A DNA stretch of 64,000 nt from assembly GCA_035718275.1 (NCBI GenBank), contig DASTHI010000031.1, forward strand, positions 62,001 through 126,000, read 5' to 3'. Position numbers and translations under genes: made by a program. Under the pieces are notes generated by a model that saw only the letters and a list, made by a program, of their open reading frames with translations, did not search any database and was not told where the DNA came from. Positions 33,634 through 43,429 of the stretch are shown one piece after another. Numbering within the stretch: the stretch's first letter is position 1; each line of letters starts with the position of its first letter. The DNA is from Pseudolabrys sp035718275 (GTDB taxonomy: Bacteria; Pseudomonadota; Alphaproteobacteria; Rhizobiales; Xanthobacteraceae).

Positions 33634-36600
33634 GCGTGTCGTCGCCATTCATTCATCGGCCCATCGCCACTTCCTTGCTTGGCGTCGCGGTGATGCTCGG
33701 CGGACTGCTCGGTTATCTATGGCTGCCCGTGGCGGCGCTGCCGCAGGTCGATTTTCCGACCATTCAGGTCACGACCCAAATGCCGGGCGCAAACCCGGAC
33801 ACGATTGCCTCGTTGGTGACGGCGCCACTGGAGAGACAGTTCGGACAGATCCCGGCGCTACAGGCGATGACCTCGTCGAGTTCTTTCGGAATCAGCCAGA
33901 TCACCCTGCAGTTCGATCTCAACCGCGATATCGATGCCGCTGCACAGGACGTGCAGTCGGCCATCAATGCCGCCGCCTCCACGCTGCCGCGCAACCTTCC
34001 TTATCCGCCGCTTTATTCAAAGGTAAACCCGGCGGATGCGCCGATCATCACGCTCGCGCTCACTTCAGAAAGCATCGACCTGCGAGCGCTGAGCGACATG
34101 GCGGACACCATCATGATGCCGCGGCTTTCGGAGGTCGCCGGCGTCGGGCGTGTGTCTGTGCAGGGCGGAATCCGGCCGGCGATACGCATCCAGGCGGACC
34201 TGGCTCGTCTTGCAGCCTACGGCATAGCGCTCGAGGACCTGCGTACCGCGATCGTGGGCGCCAACGTCGCCGGCCCGAAGGGCGCGCTCGATGGGGCACA
34301 CCAGTCCTACACGATCGCGGCGAATGACCAGATCACCGCCTCCGCAACCTACAGGGAAGTCGTGATTGCGTTCCGAAATGGCGCGCCGGTCAAGATCGAG
34401 GATGTTGCCGATGTGGTCGACGGTCTTGAAAACGCGAAAGTGGGTGCGTGGTATCGCGGACAGCCTTCCGTCATCGTCGACGTGCAACGCCAGCCCGGCG
34501 CAAACGTGATCGACACTGTCGAGCGGATCCGCGCCGAACTGCCGCGGCTGCGCCGAGCCATGCCGACGGCAGCCGATCTGACCATCGTCAACAATCGCAC
34601 GACAACCATACGCGCCTCCATTCACGACGTTCAGTTCACGTTGATCCTCAGCGTGGCACTCGTGGTGCTGGTCGTGCTGATTTTTCTGCGGACGATTCGT
34701 GCGACCATTATCGCAGGCGTTGCTTTGCCACTGTCGATCATCGCGACGTTCGGGGTCATGTGGTTCTGCGGCTTTTCGCTCGACAACCTGTCGCTCATGG
34801 CGCTGACGATTGGCACAGGGTTTGTCGTCGATGACGCGATCGTCATGATCGAGAACATCGTGCGGCACATGGAAAACGGCGAAGACCCGCTTGACTCCGC
34901 ACTCAAGGGGGCGCGCGAGATTGGATTTACGGTCATTTCGCTGACGCTGTCTTTGATTGCCGTTTTCATCCCACTACTGTTCATGACGGGACTCGTGGGA
35001 CGCATGTTCAGTGAATTTGCGCTGACGCTCACGATTGCTGTTGTCGCTTCCGCGATCGTTTCGCTGACACTGACTCCGATGATGTGCGGACGGATTCTCA
35101 GGCACGACGTCGGCGGCCAAAGTAGTGCCCTGATGCGCCGATTAAGCCGAGTCGTTGATCAGATCGTCGCCTTCTATCGGTCGAGCCTGCTGTGGGTCCT
35201 CGGGCGCCAGCGCGAAACCCTGATCGTCACGCTTGCGACGCTCGCAGCCACGATCGCGCTCTATATCCTTGTGCCGAAAGGATTCCTCCCCCTACAGGAC
35301 ACCGGGCTGATCACCGCGGTGACAGAAGCTGCAACGGACACATCCTTTTCCGAGATGCGCCGCCGCCAGCGCCTCGTCGAAGATGTCATCCGTTCGGATC
35401 CGGACGTGGCTGGCGTTGTCTCCGTCATTGGCGTGAGCCCGATCAACGCCACTCCCAATACCGGCCGGCTCGCGATCACGCTCAAGCCGCGCAACCAACG
35501 CCAGTCTCGGGCGGAAGAGATCGTGGCGCGGCTCAAGCGCTCGGTAGCCGGCGTGGCCGGCATGGCCGTATATTTTCAGGCGACGCAGGACATTCAGATC
35601 TCGACCCGCTCAAGCCGGGCGCAGTACCAATATACGCTTGTTTCGACCGATCGTGCCGAGGTTATCGGTTGGGCCGACAAGCTCGTGTCGGCTTTGCGCA
35701 ACAGGGCGCCGCTCCGCGAGGTCGTTTCCGAAGCGCAGGAGGGCGCGCCCCGCATTCAGGTCGAGGTCGATCGCGGGCAGGCCGGAAGGCTTGGCGTGTC
35801 GATGCAAAGCGTCACCGACACGCTCAATGATGCTTTCGGTCAGCGCCAGATTTCGACCATCTACGGGCAGGCCAACCAGTATCGGGTCATCCTCGAAGCA
35901 CAGCCGCGTTTCCAGCAGGAACCGAATGCGCTCGCCAGGCTCTACGTGACCGGTGCGAGCACCTCGACGGGCACGACGGCGACCGTCGGCAACACTGCCA
36001 CCGGTACGACGAATACAAACACGACCGCTACTCCCAACGCGGTCACCGGCAGCAGTCAGGTGCCGCTGGCTTCTTTTGCCCGCTTCGTTCCGGTGTCAGC
36101 GCCGCTTGCAATCGCGCATCAGGAGCAGTTTCCGTCCGTCACGATCAGCTTCGACCTCAACGACGGATACGCGCTCTCGGACGCCGTTGCTGCGATCGCC
36201 AGGGTTGAGCGGCAGATCGGCATGCCAACCTCCGTGACTGCCAGCTATTCCGGCGATGCCGCAGAATTCGCCAAGTCGCTGGCGGGCGAACCTTGGCTGA
36301 TTCTTGCCGCCGCCGTCGCCATCTACATTGTGCTTGGCGTGCTCTACGAGAGCTTTATTCATCCGCTCACAATTCTATCCACCCTGCCCTCGGCCGGCGT
36401 CGGCGCGCTGCTCGCGTTGATGCTATTCGGCTACGACCTGTCCGTCATCGCGCTGATCGGTATTGTGCTGCTGATGGGCATCGTGAAGAAAAACGCAATC
36501 CTGATGATCGATTTTGCCATCGATGCTGAACGTCACGAAGGACTCTCGCCGGAAGAATCGATCGTGCAAGCGGCGATGCTGCGGTTCCGGCCGATCATGA

Positions 36601-36839
36601 TGACGACGCTGGCGGCTCTATTCGGTGCACTTCCGCTGGCGCTGGAAACCGGCACAGGCTCGGAGTTGCGCAACCCGCTCGGGGTCACCATCGTCGGCGG
36701 ACTGATCTTGTCGCAGTTGCTGACGCTGTACACGACGCCCGTCATCTACCTCTACATGGAGCGCTTGCGAGCCCGTCTCGCACCTGCTGCGCTCCGGCAG
36801 GGTCGGCGCATGGGGCCTCCCGTGCGGGGCCGGCCATGA
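33630..36839 (+). CDS. mdtB: RND multidrug efflux permease, MdtB-like
   Basis: A 1069-residue HAE1-family proton-driven pump with 12 transmembrane helices and two large periplasmic loops. N-terminus SSPFIHRPIATSLLGVAVML and PLERQFGQIPALQAM follow MdtB closely. The proton-relay residues are intact: tandem aspartates in GFVVDDAIVM (TM4) and the lysine in GIVKKNAILM (TM10). An unusual Thr/Asn-rich insert (~residues 775-810) lies in the second periplasmic loop, where the neighbouring MdtC homologue has only a short turn. Together with the adjacent second permease it should form the mixed MdtB/MdtC trimer that exports bile-salt-like or aromatic drugs. The end overlaps the next start by 4 bases. 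Confidence 0.93.
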   Translation: MSVSSPFIHRPIATSLLGVAVMLGGLLGYLWLPVAALPQVDFPTIQVTTQMPGANPDTIASLVTAPLERQFGQIPALQAMTSSSSFGISQITLQFDLNRDIDAAAQDVQSAINAAASTLPRNLPYPPLYSKVNPADAPIITLALTSESIDLRALSDMADTIMMPRLSEVAGVGRVSVQGGIRPAIRIQADLARLAAYGIALEDLRTAIVGANVAGPKGALDGAHQSYTIAANDQITASATYREVVIAFRNGAPVKIEDVADVVDGLENAKVGAWYRGQPSVIVDVQRQPGANVIDTVERIRAELPRLRRAMPTAADLTIVNNRTTTIRASIHDVQFTLILSVALVVLVVLIFLRTIRATIIAGVALPLSIIATFGVMWFCGFSLDNLSLMALTIGTGFVVDDAIVMIENIVRHMENGEDPLDSALKGAREIGFTVISLTLSLIAVFIPLLFMTGLVGRMFSEFALTLTIAVVASAIVSLTLTPMMCGRILRHDVGGQSSALMRRLSRVVDQIVAFYRSSLLWVLGRQRETLIVTLATLAATIALYILVPKGFLPLQDTGLITAVTEAATDTSFSEMRRRQRLVEDVIRSDPDVAGVVSVIGVSPINATPNTGRLAITLKPRNQRQSRAEEIVARLKRSVAGVAGMAVYFQATQDIQISTRSSRAQYQYTLVSTDRAEVIGWADKLVSALRNRAPLREVVSEAQEGAPRIQVEVDRGQAGRLGVSMQSVTDTLNDAFGQRQISTIYGQANQYRVILEAQPRFQQEPNALARLYVTGASTSTGTTATVGNTATGTTNTNTTATPNAVTGSSQVPLASFARFVPVSAPLAIAHQEQFPSVTISFDLNDGYALSDAVAAIARVERQIGMPTSVTASYSGDAAEFAKSLAGEPWLILAAAVAIYIVLGVLYESFIHPLTILSTLPSAGVGALLALMLFGYDLSVIALIGIVLLMGIVKKNAILMIDFAIDAERHEGLSPEESIVQAAMLRFRPIMMTTLAALFGALPLALETGTGSELRNPLGVTIVGGLILSQLLTLYTTPVIYLYMERLRARLAPAALRQGRRMGPPVRGRP
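35952..36059 (+). other. Thr/Asn/Gly-rich insertion inside the MdtB-like permease
   Basis: Codes roughly residues 775-810, a low-complexity run (ASTSTGTTATVGNTATGTT..., then NTNTTATPNAVTGSSQ). It joins LARLYVT to VPLASFARF. In the adjacent paralogue the same join is bridged by only PGKGGAQ. The reading frame is kept. By position it lies near the end of the second docking (DC) subdomain. Confidence 0.75.
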
Positions 36840-39800
36840 ATTTCTCGTATCTATTCATCCGACGTCCGATCGGGACCACGCTGCTGGCAATCGGACTGTT
36901 CCTTGTCGGGGCGGTGGCTTACGCGTTCTTGCCGGTCGCGAGCCTCCCGACCGTCGAGTACCCAACGATCTACGTCAGCGCGAACCGCCCCGGTGCTGAG
37001 CCGAACGTCATGGCCGCAACGATCGCAGCGCCTCTCGAGCGCCGACTCGGTGAAATCTCCGGCGTGACCGAACTGACCTCGGTGTCGTCGCTGGGCCTTT
37101 CACGCATCACGATCCAGTTCGATCTGAACCGCAGCATCGAGGGCGCCGCGCGCGATGTGCAGGCGGCCCTCAACGCCGCACTGAGCGATCTGCCCGGCGA
37201 CATGCCGACCCTGCCGACATTCCGCAAGGCCAACCCGGCAGCGGCGCCGATCCTTATTCTGGCGCTCACCTCCAAGACTATGCCGCCAAGCGCCATCTAT
37301 GATGTCGCTGACAGTGTGATAGCGCAGCGACTTTCGCAGATCGACGGCGTTGCCGATGTCACCGTCGCCGGCTCGGAGCAGCCTTCCATTCGCGTGAGCG
37401 TTGATCCGTCGCGCCTGTCTTCCCTCGGGCTGTCGCTTGAGGACGTCCGCACGGCGATAACCAATTCAAATGCCGCCGGGCCGGTCGGTGCCTTCGACGG
37501 CGAGAAGCGTGCCGTGACTATCGGCGTCAACGATCAGCTGCGCAGCGCGAACGAGTACGACCCCATCGTGGTGAAAACCCTGAACGGAACGGTGATCCGC
37601 CTGTCGAGCATCGCCACAATCCGGCCCAGTGTACGCAACACGCGATCGGCCGGGTGGTTCAACAGAGATCCATCCGTTCTGCTCATTATCACGAAGCAAG
37701 GAAACGCAAACGTCATCGATACCGTCGATCGGATCTACGACATCTTGCCTGATCTGCGGCAATGGGTGCCGACAGGATTGGACATCTCGGTGCTAAGCGA
37801 CCGCACGCAGACTATTCGCGCGAGCGTGCGCGACATGCAGCTGACGCTCGCCGCAACGATCATGCTCGTGATGTTGGTCGTGTTCCTGTTTCTGCGGCGC
37901 GCAGCGGCCACCGCTGCCGCCGGCGTGACAGTGCCGCTGGCCCTGTCGGGCACCTGCGCGGCGATGTGGCTGGCTGGCTTTTCGATCGACAATCTGTCGC
38001 TGATGGCGCTGGCGATCAGCGTCGGCTTTGTCGTTGATGATGCCATCGTCATGATCGAAAACACTTTCCGTCATCTCGAGAAGGGCGCCTCTCCCCTGCG
38101 TGCCACCTTGCAAGGGGCACGACAGATCGGCTTCACGGTGATCTCGATTTCGGTGTCGCTTGTTGCCGCGTTCATTCCGCTATTGTTCATGGGCGGAATC
38201 GTTGGACGGCTGTTCCGCGAATTCTCCGTGACGCTCGCCTTCGCGATCGCCATTTCGACCGTCGTTTCCCTGTCGGTCACGCCGATGATCTGCGCCTATT
38301 TCGTCCGACGGCCGCCGAGCCGCGACGCAACCTGGCTGGACCGCCAGGTCGAGCGCCTGCTCTCCAGTCTGACGCGATTCTATGACAGGACTCTGGCCTC
38401 TGCGCTTGAGCATCGGCCGCTGATGCTGATCGTCTTCGTCACGACAATTGCCCTGACCGTCGCTCTATACGTGAAGACACCCAAGGGCTATTTCCCCCAA
38501 GACGACACAGGCCTCATCTTCGGCGGCACGGTCGCATCGCCCGATATCTCCTTTGATGCGATGAAGACGCTGCAACTCAAGGCTATGGATGTCGTGCTCG
38601 CGGATCCGGCAGTCGCCGGACTCGGTTCCTCGATCGGCGCGTCGTCGTACAATGCTGCAGTCAATTTCGGCCGTCTGTTCATAACCCTCAAGCCACTCAA
38701 TGAACGCGGCGGTCTCAGCACGCAGCGCGTGATCGCTCGCATCCGGCCGAAGCTTGCCGAGATCCCCGGCATCCGCGTGTTCATGTTTCCTGCCCAGGAT
38801 GTGCGCGTCGGCGGACGACAGACCGATTCCCAGTATCAATTTACGCTGTGGAGCGCCGATGTCGAGGAACTGCAACGCCAGGTGGGACGAGTGCTTGAGC
38901 GGGTAAAGCAGGTCCCTGGCGTCGTGGATGTGACGACCGACCGGAATCAGGGGGGCCTGCAGGCGAACATCACCATCGACCGCAGCGCCGCGTCGCGCCT
39001 GGGCGTTCGTGTTCAGGACATCGTCAACGTGCTCAACAACTCGTTCTCGCAACGGCAGATCTCGACCATCTATGGAACGCGCAATCAATATCGCGTCATC
39101 CTTGAAGTCGACCGTGAATACAGGCGCGATCCGAGCGATCTTGCCCGCGTGTATGTGCCCGGCAAGGGCGGTGCGCAGGTGCAGCTGTCTGAGGTCACGC
39201 GTGTCGAGCGCGGCAACGTTCCCCTTGCGGTTAATCATCAGGGACAGTTCCCCTCGACGACGATCTCCTACAATCTGGCTCCCGATGCTTCTATCGACGA
39301 CGTTACCGCTTCGATCGAAAAAGCGGTAGCGGACATGCACCTGCCTGATACGGTTCGCGCGGATTTCGCCGGCGACATCCGCGCCTTCAAACAGGCCGCT
39401 GGCGCGCAGTCGCTGCTGCTGATTGCAGCACTGATCGCAGTTTATATCGTGCTCGGTGTGCTCTATGAGAGTCTGGCGCATCCGCTGACGATCATCTCGA
39501 CGCTTCCTTCGGCCGGCCTTGGCGCACTCCTCGCGTTGCAGATCTCGGGCACCGAATTGTCGGTCATCGCCTTCATTGGCATCATTCTGCTGATCGGGAT
39601 CGTCAAGAAAAACGGGATCATGATGGTCGACTTCGCGCTCGAGGGTGAGCGGCATCGTGGCCTGTCTCCGCAACGCGCAATCCACGAAGCTTGCCTCGCA
39701 CGATTCCGGCCGATCATGATGACCACTCTTGCCGCCATGCTTGGCGCGGTGCCGCTGGTGATCGCGATCGGACCCGGCTCCGAACTCAGGCGGCCGCTGG

Positions 39801-39958
39801 GCATCACCATTATCGGGGGACTGCTGGTTTCCCAGGTTCTTACGCTGTACACCACTCCGGTCATTTATCTTCTGCTCGACCGGCTGCACCGGAAGCTCGG
39901 CGGGGCACATTTTTCATTCATCCGCGGTCGCAGAGCCCCGCTTCGGCCCGCAGAGTAG
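36836..39958 (+). CDS. mdtC: RND multidrug efflux permease, MdtC-like
   Basis: A 1040-residue HAE1-family pump, paralogous to the gene before it. Seen: SYLFIRRPIGTTLLAIGLFL, PLERRLGEISGVTEL, GFVVDDAIVMIEN with the two TM4 aspartates, GIVKKNGIMMVDF with the TM10 lysine, and SELRRPLGITIIGGLLVSQV near the end. IEGAARDVQAALNAA and FRKANPAAAPIL are MdtC-type. Start codon ATG 36836 overlaps the previous stop, so stoichiometric translation with the MdtB homologue is likely. It closes the four-gene pump operon and converges on livF with 18 bases between the ends. Confidence 0.93.
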   Translation: MNFSYLFIRRPIGTTLLAIGLFLVGAVAYAFLPVASLPTVEYPTIYVSANRPGAEPNVMAATIAAPLERRLGEISGVTELTSVSSLGLSRITIQFDLNRSIEGAARDVQAALNAALSDLPGDMPTLPTFRKANPAAAPILILALTSKTMPPSAIYDVADSVIAQRLSQIDGVADVTVAGSEQPSIRVSVDPSRLSSLGLSLEDVRTAITNSNAAGPVGAFDGEKRAVTIGVNDQLRSANEYDPIVVKTLNGTVIRLSSIATIRPSVRNTRSAGWFNRDPSVLLIITKQGNANVIDTVDRIYDILPDLRQWVPTGLDISVLSDRTQTIRASVRDMQLTLAATIMLVMLVVFLFLRRAAATAAAGVTVPLALSGTCAAMWLAGFSIDNLSLMALAISVGFVVDDAIVMIENTFRHLEKGASPLRATLQGARQIGFTVISISVSLVAAFIPLLFMGGIVGRLFREFSVTLAFAIAISTVVSLSVTPMICAYFVRRPPSRDATWLDRQVERLLSSLTRFYDRTLASALEHRPLMLIVFVTTIALTVALYVKTPKGYFPQDDTGLIFGGTVASPDISFDAMKTLQLKAMDVVLADPAVAGLGSSIGASSYNAAVNFGRLFITLKPLNERGGLSTQRVIARIRPKLAEIPGIRVFMFPAQDVRVGGRQTDSQYQFTLWSADVEELQRQVGRVLERVKQVPGVVDVTTDRNQGGLQANITIDRSAASRLGVRVQDIVNVLNNSFSQRQISTIYGTRNQYRVILEVDREYRRDPSDLARVYVPGKGGAQVQLSEVTRVERGNVPLAVNHQGQFPSTTISYNLAPDASIDDVTASIEKAVADMHLPDTVRADFAGDIRAFKQAAGAQSLLLIAALIAVYIVLGVLYESLAHPLTIISTLPSAGLGALLALQISGTELSVIAFIGIILLIGIVKKNGIMMVDFALEGERHRGLSPQRAIHEACLARFRPIMMTTLAAMLGAVPLVIAIGPGSELRRPLGITIIGGLLVSQVLTLYTTPVIYLLLDRLHRKLGGAHFSFIRGRRAPLRPAE

Positions 39959-39976
39959 CTTGCGCGAGGCGAGCAG

Positions 39977-40684
39977 CTAAACGCCGAGATACCGATGCTG
40001 CACGTCCGGAGCGGCAGCGAGCTCTTGCGATGTTCCCTTCCAAACGACGCGACCGCGCTCAATGAGGAAGTGACGATCGGCAACGCGCAGCAATGCGCCC
40101 ACGTTCTTGTCGATCACCAGGATCGAGAGTCCCGACTCCTTAAGTCCGGCAAGGCATCGCCAGATCTCCGCGCGTATGATTGGCGCCAGTCCCTCCGTCG
40201 CTTCATCGAGTATGAGAAGCTGCGGGTTGGTCATCAGCGCTCGCCCAATGGCCAGCATCTGCTGTTCGCCTCCGGACAGCTGGTTGCCCATGCTGGCGTC
40301 CCGTTCCGCGAGCCGAGGGAAAAGCCTGTACACCTTTTCGAGCGTCCACTTCGCCCCGTTCCGCCGGACCGCCGTCGCCACCAGATTTTCGCGCACCGAG
40401 AGATTGGGGAAGATCTGCCGCCCCTCCGGGACCAAGCCGATTCCGCGCTGAGCGACTTTGTACGACGGCAGCCCCCGGATATTGCTGCCCATGAAGCGGA
40501 TGCCACCCGAGCGCGGCGGGGTAAGCCCCATGATCGAGCGCACGGTCGTGGTCTTGCCCATGCCGTTGCGGCCCATGAGGGTCACCATCTCGCCCGGTGC
40601 GATTGCAAGCGAGATGCCGAACAGCACCTGACTCAGTCCGTAGCAGGTTTCGATGCCATCGACGGCCAGCACTGGCTCAGCCAT
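39977..40684 (-). CDS. livF: Branched-chain-amino-acid-type ABC transporter ATPase (LivF-like)
   Basis: A 235-residue ATPase. ATG 40684 (MAEPVLAVDGIETCYG) overlaps the LivG-like stop by 8 bases. Motifs: Walker A GRNGMGKTT, Q-loop VPEGRQIFPNLSV, signature LSGGEQQM and Walker B LLILDEATEGLAP. The C-terminal FLIERGRVVWKGTSQELAA ... HRYLGV is typical of LivF. It is the last gene of a five-gene HAAT importer on the minus strand. The family imports amino acids, urea, amides and aromatic acids, so the symbol states the family and not the substrate. Confidence 0.92.
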   Translation of the reverse strand: MAEPVLAVDGIETCYGLSQVLFGISLAIAPGEMVTLMGRNGMGKTTTVRSIMGLTPPRSGGIRFMGSNIRGLPSYKVAQRGIGLVPEGRQIFPNLSVRENLVATAVRRNGAKWTLEKVYRLFPRLAERDASMGNQLSGGEQQMLAIGRALMTNPQLLILDEATEGLAPIIRAEIWRCLAGLKESGLSILVIDKNVGALLRVADRHFLIERGRVVWKGTSQELAAAPDVQHRYLGV

Positions 40685-41435
40685 GCACAGCCTCCTGCTC
40701 CCCAAGATACGCGTCTCGCACGTGAGCATTGTTGCGAATCTCGTCCGGTTTACCCGACGCGATCACGCGTCCGTAGACAAGCACGGTAATGCGATCGGCG
40801 AGCGCAAAAACCGCCTCCATGTCGTGCTCGACAAGCAGAATCGTGAGCTCTTTCTTGACTTCGCGCAGGGTCGCCACCATGCGCGCCGATTCCTCCGGCC
40901 CCAGTCCAGCCATCGGCTCATCGAGCAGCAGCATGCGCGGATTCGAGGCTAGTGCCATCGCAAGCTCGAGCTGCCGGTGCTCGCCGTGACTGAGCGCGGA
41001 CGCGGGCCATGTCTCTCGCGCGCTTAATCCGACGCGGGCGAGCGCTGCGCGAGCAGGATCGCGCAGCTGCGATTCATCGCGCGCATTCCGCCAGAAGTGA
41101 AACGAGTGACCGACATGCGCCTGAACGGCCAGCGCAACGTTGTCGAGAACAGAGAGATCCAGAAATAGCGACGTGATCTGAAAGGAGCGGGCCAGACCGA
41201 GCGCGCTGCGCGCATACATCGGAAGTGCCGTGATATCAGAATCGGCGAAATGGATACGGCCGGAATCAGGTGGGAGCTCTCCGCTGAGCTGAGCAATGAG
41301 CGTGGTCTTTCCCGCCCCATTGGGGCCTATCACCGCATGCAGCTCGCCCACTGGGATTTTCATCGATAGATCGTCGGTTGCGACGATGCCGCCGAAGCGC
41401 TTGGCGAGATTCTGCACTCGCAGCAGATCAGCCAT
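40677..41435 (-). CDS. livG: Branched-chain-amino-acid-type ABC transporter ATPase (LivG-like)
   Basis: A 252-residue ATPase. ATG 41435 (MADLLRVQNLAKRFGG) overlaps the LivM-like stop by 8 bases. Motifs: Walker A GPNGAGKTT, LGLARSFQITSLFLDLSVLDN, signature LSHGEHRQLEL (LSHGE instead of LSGGQ, a form usual in LivG) and Walker B MLLLDEPMAGLGP, with the H-loop in LLVEHDMEAVF. It pairs with the LivF-like ATPase to drive the LivHM permease pair. Confidence 0.92.
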   Translation of the reverse strand: MADLLRVQNLAKRFGGIVATDDLSMKIPVGELHAVIGPNGAGKTTLIAQLSGELPPDSGRIHFADSDITALPMYARSALGLARSFQITSLFLDLSVLDNVALAVQAHVGHSFHFWRNARDESQLRDPARAALARVGLSARETWPASALSHGEHRQLELAMALASNPRMLLLDEPMAGLGPEESARMVATLREVKKELTILLVEHDMEAVFALADRITVLVYGRVIASGKPDEIRNNAHVRDAYLGEQEAVHG

Positions 41436-42375
41436 GGCCCACCTTCCCGAGCAGTCCGTCGATTCCGCCCCGCGCGAAAAGCACGACCAGCAGCAGCAAC
41501 GGTCCAAGAATGATCTGCCAATATTCCGTTATGCTGGACAGCACTTCCTCGAGCACCAGCAGCAGCACCGCGCCGAACACCGGGCCGACGACGGAGCCCA
41601 TGCCGCCGAGCACCACCATGATGATGAGATCGCCGGAGCGCGTCCAATACATCATGGCCGGGCTCACGAAGTCGGTGTGATTTGCGAGCAGCGCACCGGC
41701 CAGTCCGCACAAGGTTCCTGCAATCACGAAACAGGTCAGCTTGTAGCGATAAGTCGGAAATCCGATCGCGCGCATGCGCGTCTCGTTCGAGCGCGCACCC
41801 TGGATGGCCAGGCCAAAGCGCGAATTGACCAGTCGCCAGCCCAGATAAAGCGATATCAACAGAATTGCTAGGCAAATGTAATAGAATTGAACCTTATTGC
41901 TCAGATCAATCGGCGCCAAGAACTGGCTGCGCTTCTGGATCGTGAGGCCGTCATCACCGCCATAACGTGCAAGCCCGGCGACGACGTAATAAGCCATCTG
42001 CGCAAAGGCTAATGTGATCATGATGAAGTAGACGCCGCGCGTGCGCAGGCTCAGCGCACCGATCACCAGCGCGAAAAGCGCGGAAGCTGCAAGCGCCACC
42101 GGCCACTGCACGAATCCGGAGAAGATTTCCTCGTGCGCCAGCATGCCGACTGCATAACCGCCGATGCCGAGATAGGCCGCGTGGCCGAAGCTCATCATCC
42201 CGCCAAAGCCCAAAATGAGATTCAGACTGACTGCAGCCAGCGCCAGAATCACGATGCGGGTAAACAGCGTCAGCAGGAATCGATCGCCGACGAACTGCGC
42301 ATAAAGAGGCAGCACCACCAGTCCGGCCAGCAGCGCCACGACTGCCACATTGCGCATCGTAAAGCGACTGCTCAT
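41428..42375 (-). CDS. livM: Branched-chain-amino-acid-type ABC permease (LivM-like)
   Basis: A 315-residue inner-membrane permease with about nine hydrophobic segments. LivM marks: LNLILGFGGMMSFGHAAYLGIGGYAVG, LRTRGVYFIMITLAFAQMAYY, the coupling segment NETRMRAIGFPTYRYKL and VVLGGMGSVVGPVFGA. It forms the transport channel with LivH. Its start overlaps the LivH stop by 4 bases (ATGA). Confidence 0.92.
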   Translation of the reverse strand: MSSRFTMRNVAVVALLAGLVVLPLYAQFVGDRFLLTLFTRIVILALAAVSLNLILGFGGMMSFGHAAYLGIGGYAVGMLAHEEIFSGFVQWPVALAASALFALVIGALSLRTRGVYFIMITLAFAQMAYYVVAGLARYGGDDGLTIQKRSQFLAPIDLSNKVQFYYICLAILLISLYLGWRLVNSRFGLAIQGARSNETRMRAIGFPTYRYKLTCFVIAGTLCGLAGALLANHTDFVSPAMMYWTRSGDLIIMVVLGGMGSVVGPVFGAVLLLVLEEVLSSITEYWQIILGPLLLLVVLFARGGIDGLLGKVGHG

Positions 42376-43289
42376 TTGCCGCCCGCCGAAAACAATCCTC
42401 CGGGCTTGACGACCAGCACGACCGCCATCAGCAGGTAGATCAGCATGGAGGAAAGCGCCGGAGCCGCGGTCGCCGCCGCATTGGTGCTCAGCACCAGCCG
42501 CAGCAGATCCGGAAGATACGAGCGTCCAACCGTGTCGATGAAGCCAACCAGGATAGCCGCCACGAACGCCCCGCGGATCGAGCCGATGCCCCCGATAACA
42601 GTGATAACGAAAGCAAGGATGAGGATGTTTTCACCCATGCCGATCTGAACCGTGAGGATCGGCGCCTGCATCAGTCCCGCGAGGCCGGCAAGCGCGGCGC
42701 CGAGACCAAACACCAGCGTGTAAAGCAGTTTGATGTTGACCCCGAGCGCGCCGACCATTTCACGGTTGGAAGCGCCGGCGCGAATCAGCATTCCGATCCG
42801 CGTGCGCATCACAAGGAAGTACAAAAACGCAGCAACCGCCAATGACACCACGATGATGGAGAACTTGTAGGCGGAATAGTAAACTCCGGGAAGAACCTGG
42901 ACAGCCGTGTTGAGCCATCCCGGCAGTGGCAGCGACAGACCCTCAGGCCCCCAGATCAACCGCACCAGCTCGTCGAAGAACAAGATCAGGCCGAACGTAC
43001 CAAGCACATGATCCAGATGATCGCGGCCATAGAGTCGCCGCATCGCGATCACTTCCACCGCCATGCCGACGAGAAGTGTCGCTGCGAACGCCAACACCGC
43101 GGCGAGCACAAAGCTTCCCGTCCAAGCGGCGAATGTGGCTGCGAGATAAGCACCCACCATGTAGAGCGAGCCGTGGGCGAGGTTCACCAGGTCCATGATG
43201 CCGAACACGAGCGTCAGCCCCGCCGCGAGCAGAAACAGCAGCAGGCCGAACTGCAGACCGTTCAGGCATTGCTCGATGAACAGTGTCAT
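42372..43289 (-). CDS. livH: Branched-chain-amino-acid-type ABC permease (LivH-like)
   Basis: A 305-residue inner-membrane permease. ATG 43289 (MTLFIEQCLNGLQFG) matches the usual LivH start; an in-frame ATG nine codons upstream is possible, and neither has a strong SD. Family marks: AAGLTLVFGIMDLVNLAHGSLYM, the coupling-helix region ASNREMVGALGVNIKLLYTLVF and VVIGGIGSIRGAFVAAILVGF. It is separated from the binding-protein gene by a hairpin-bearing gap of 200 bases and coupled to LivM downstream. Confidence 0.9.
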   Translation of the reverse strand: MTLFIEQCLNGLQFGLLLFLLAAGLTLVFGIMDLVNLAHGSLYMVGAYLAATFAAWTGSFVLAAVLAFAATLLVGMAVEVIAMRRLYGRDHLDHVLGTFGLILFFDELVRLIWGPEGLSLPLPGWLNTAVQVLPGVYYSAYKFSIIVVSLAVAAFLYFLVMRTRIGMLIRAGASNREMVGALGVNIKLLYTLVFGLGAALAGLAGLMQAPILTVQIGMGENILILAFVITVIGGIGSIRGAFVAAILVGFIDTVGRSYLPDLLRLVLSTNAAATAAPALSSMLIYLLMAVVLVVKPGGLFSAGGK

Positions 43290-43429
43290 CGTAGTCCGCG
43301 ATCCGTGCCCTTCCATGAGACGCTCGGGATGCTCCCCAGCATCTCAAGGTAGAGGCCAGACTCCTCAAGCCTCACTCCGAGAACCCGCGCAGGAGCGCGG
43401 CGTCTCGTAGAATGAGGCGCCCCAGTCGC

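Noticed and set aside
38465..39910. 481-codon open frame on the minus strand
   Set aside because: Lies wholly inside the mdtC homologue, has no recognisable domain and a composition typical of the complement of a GC-rich gene.
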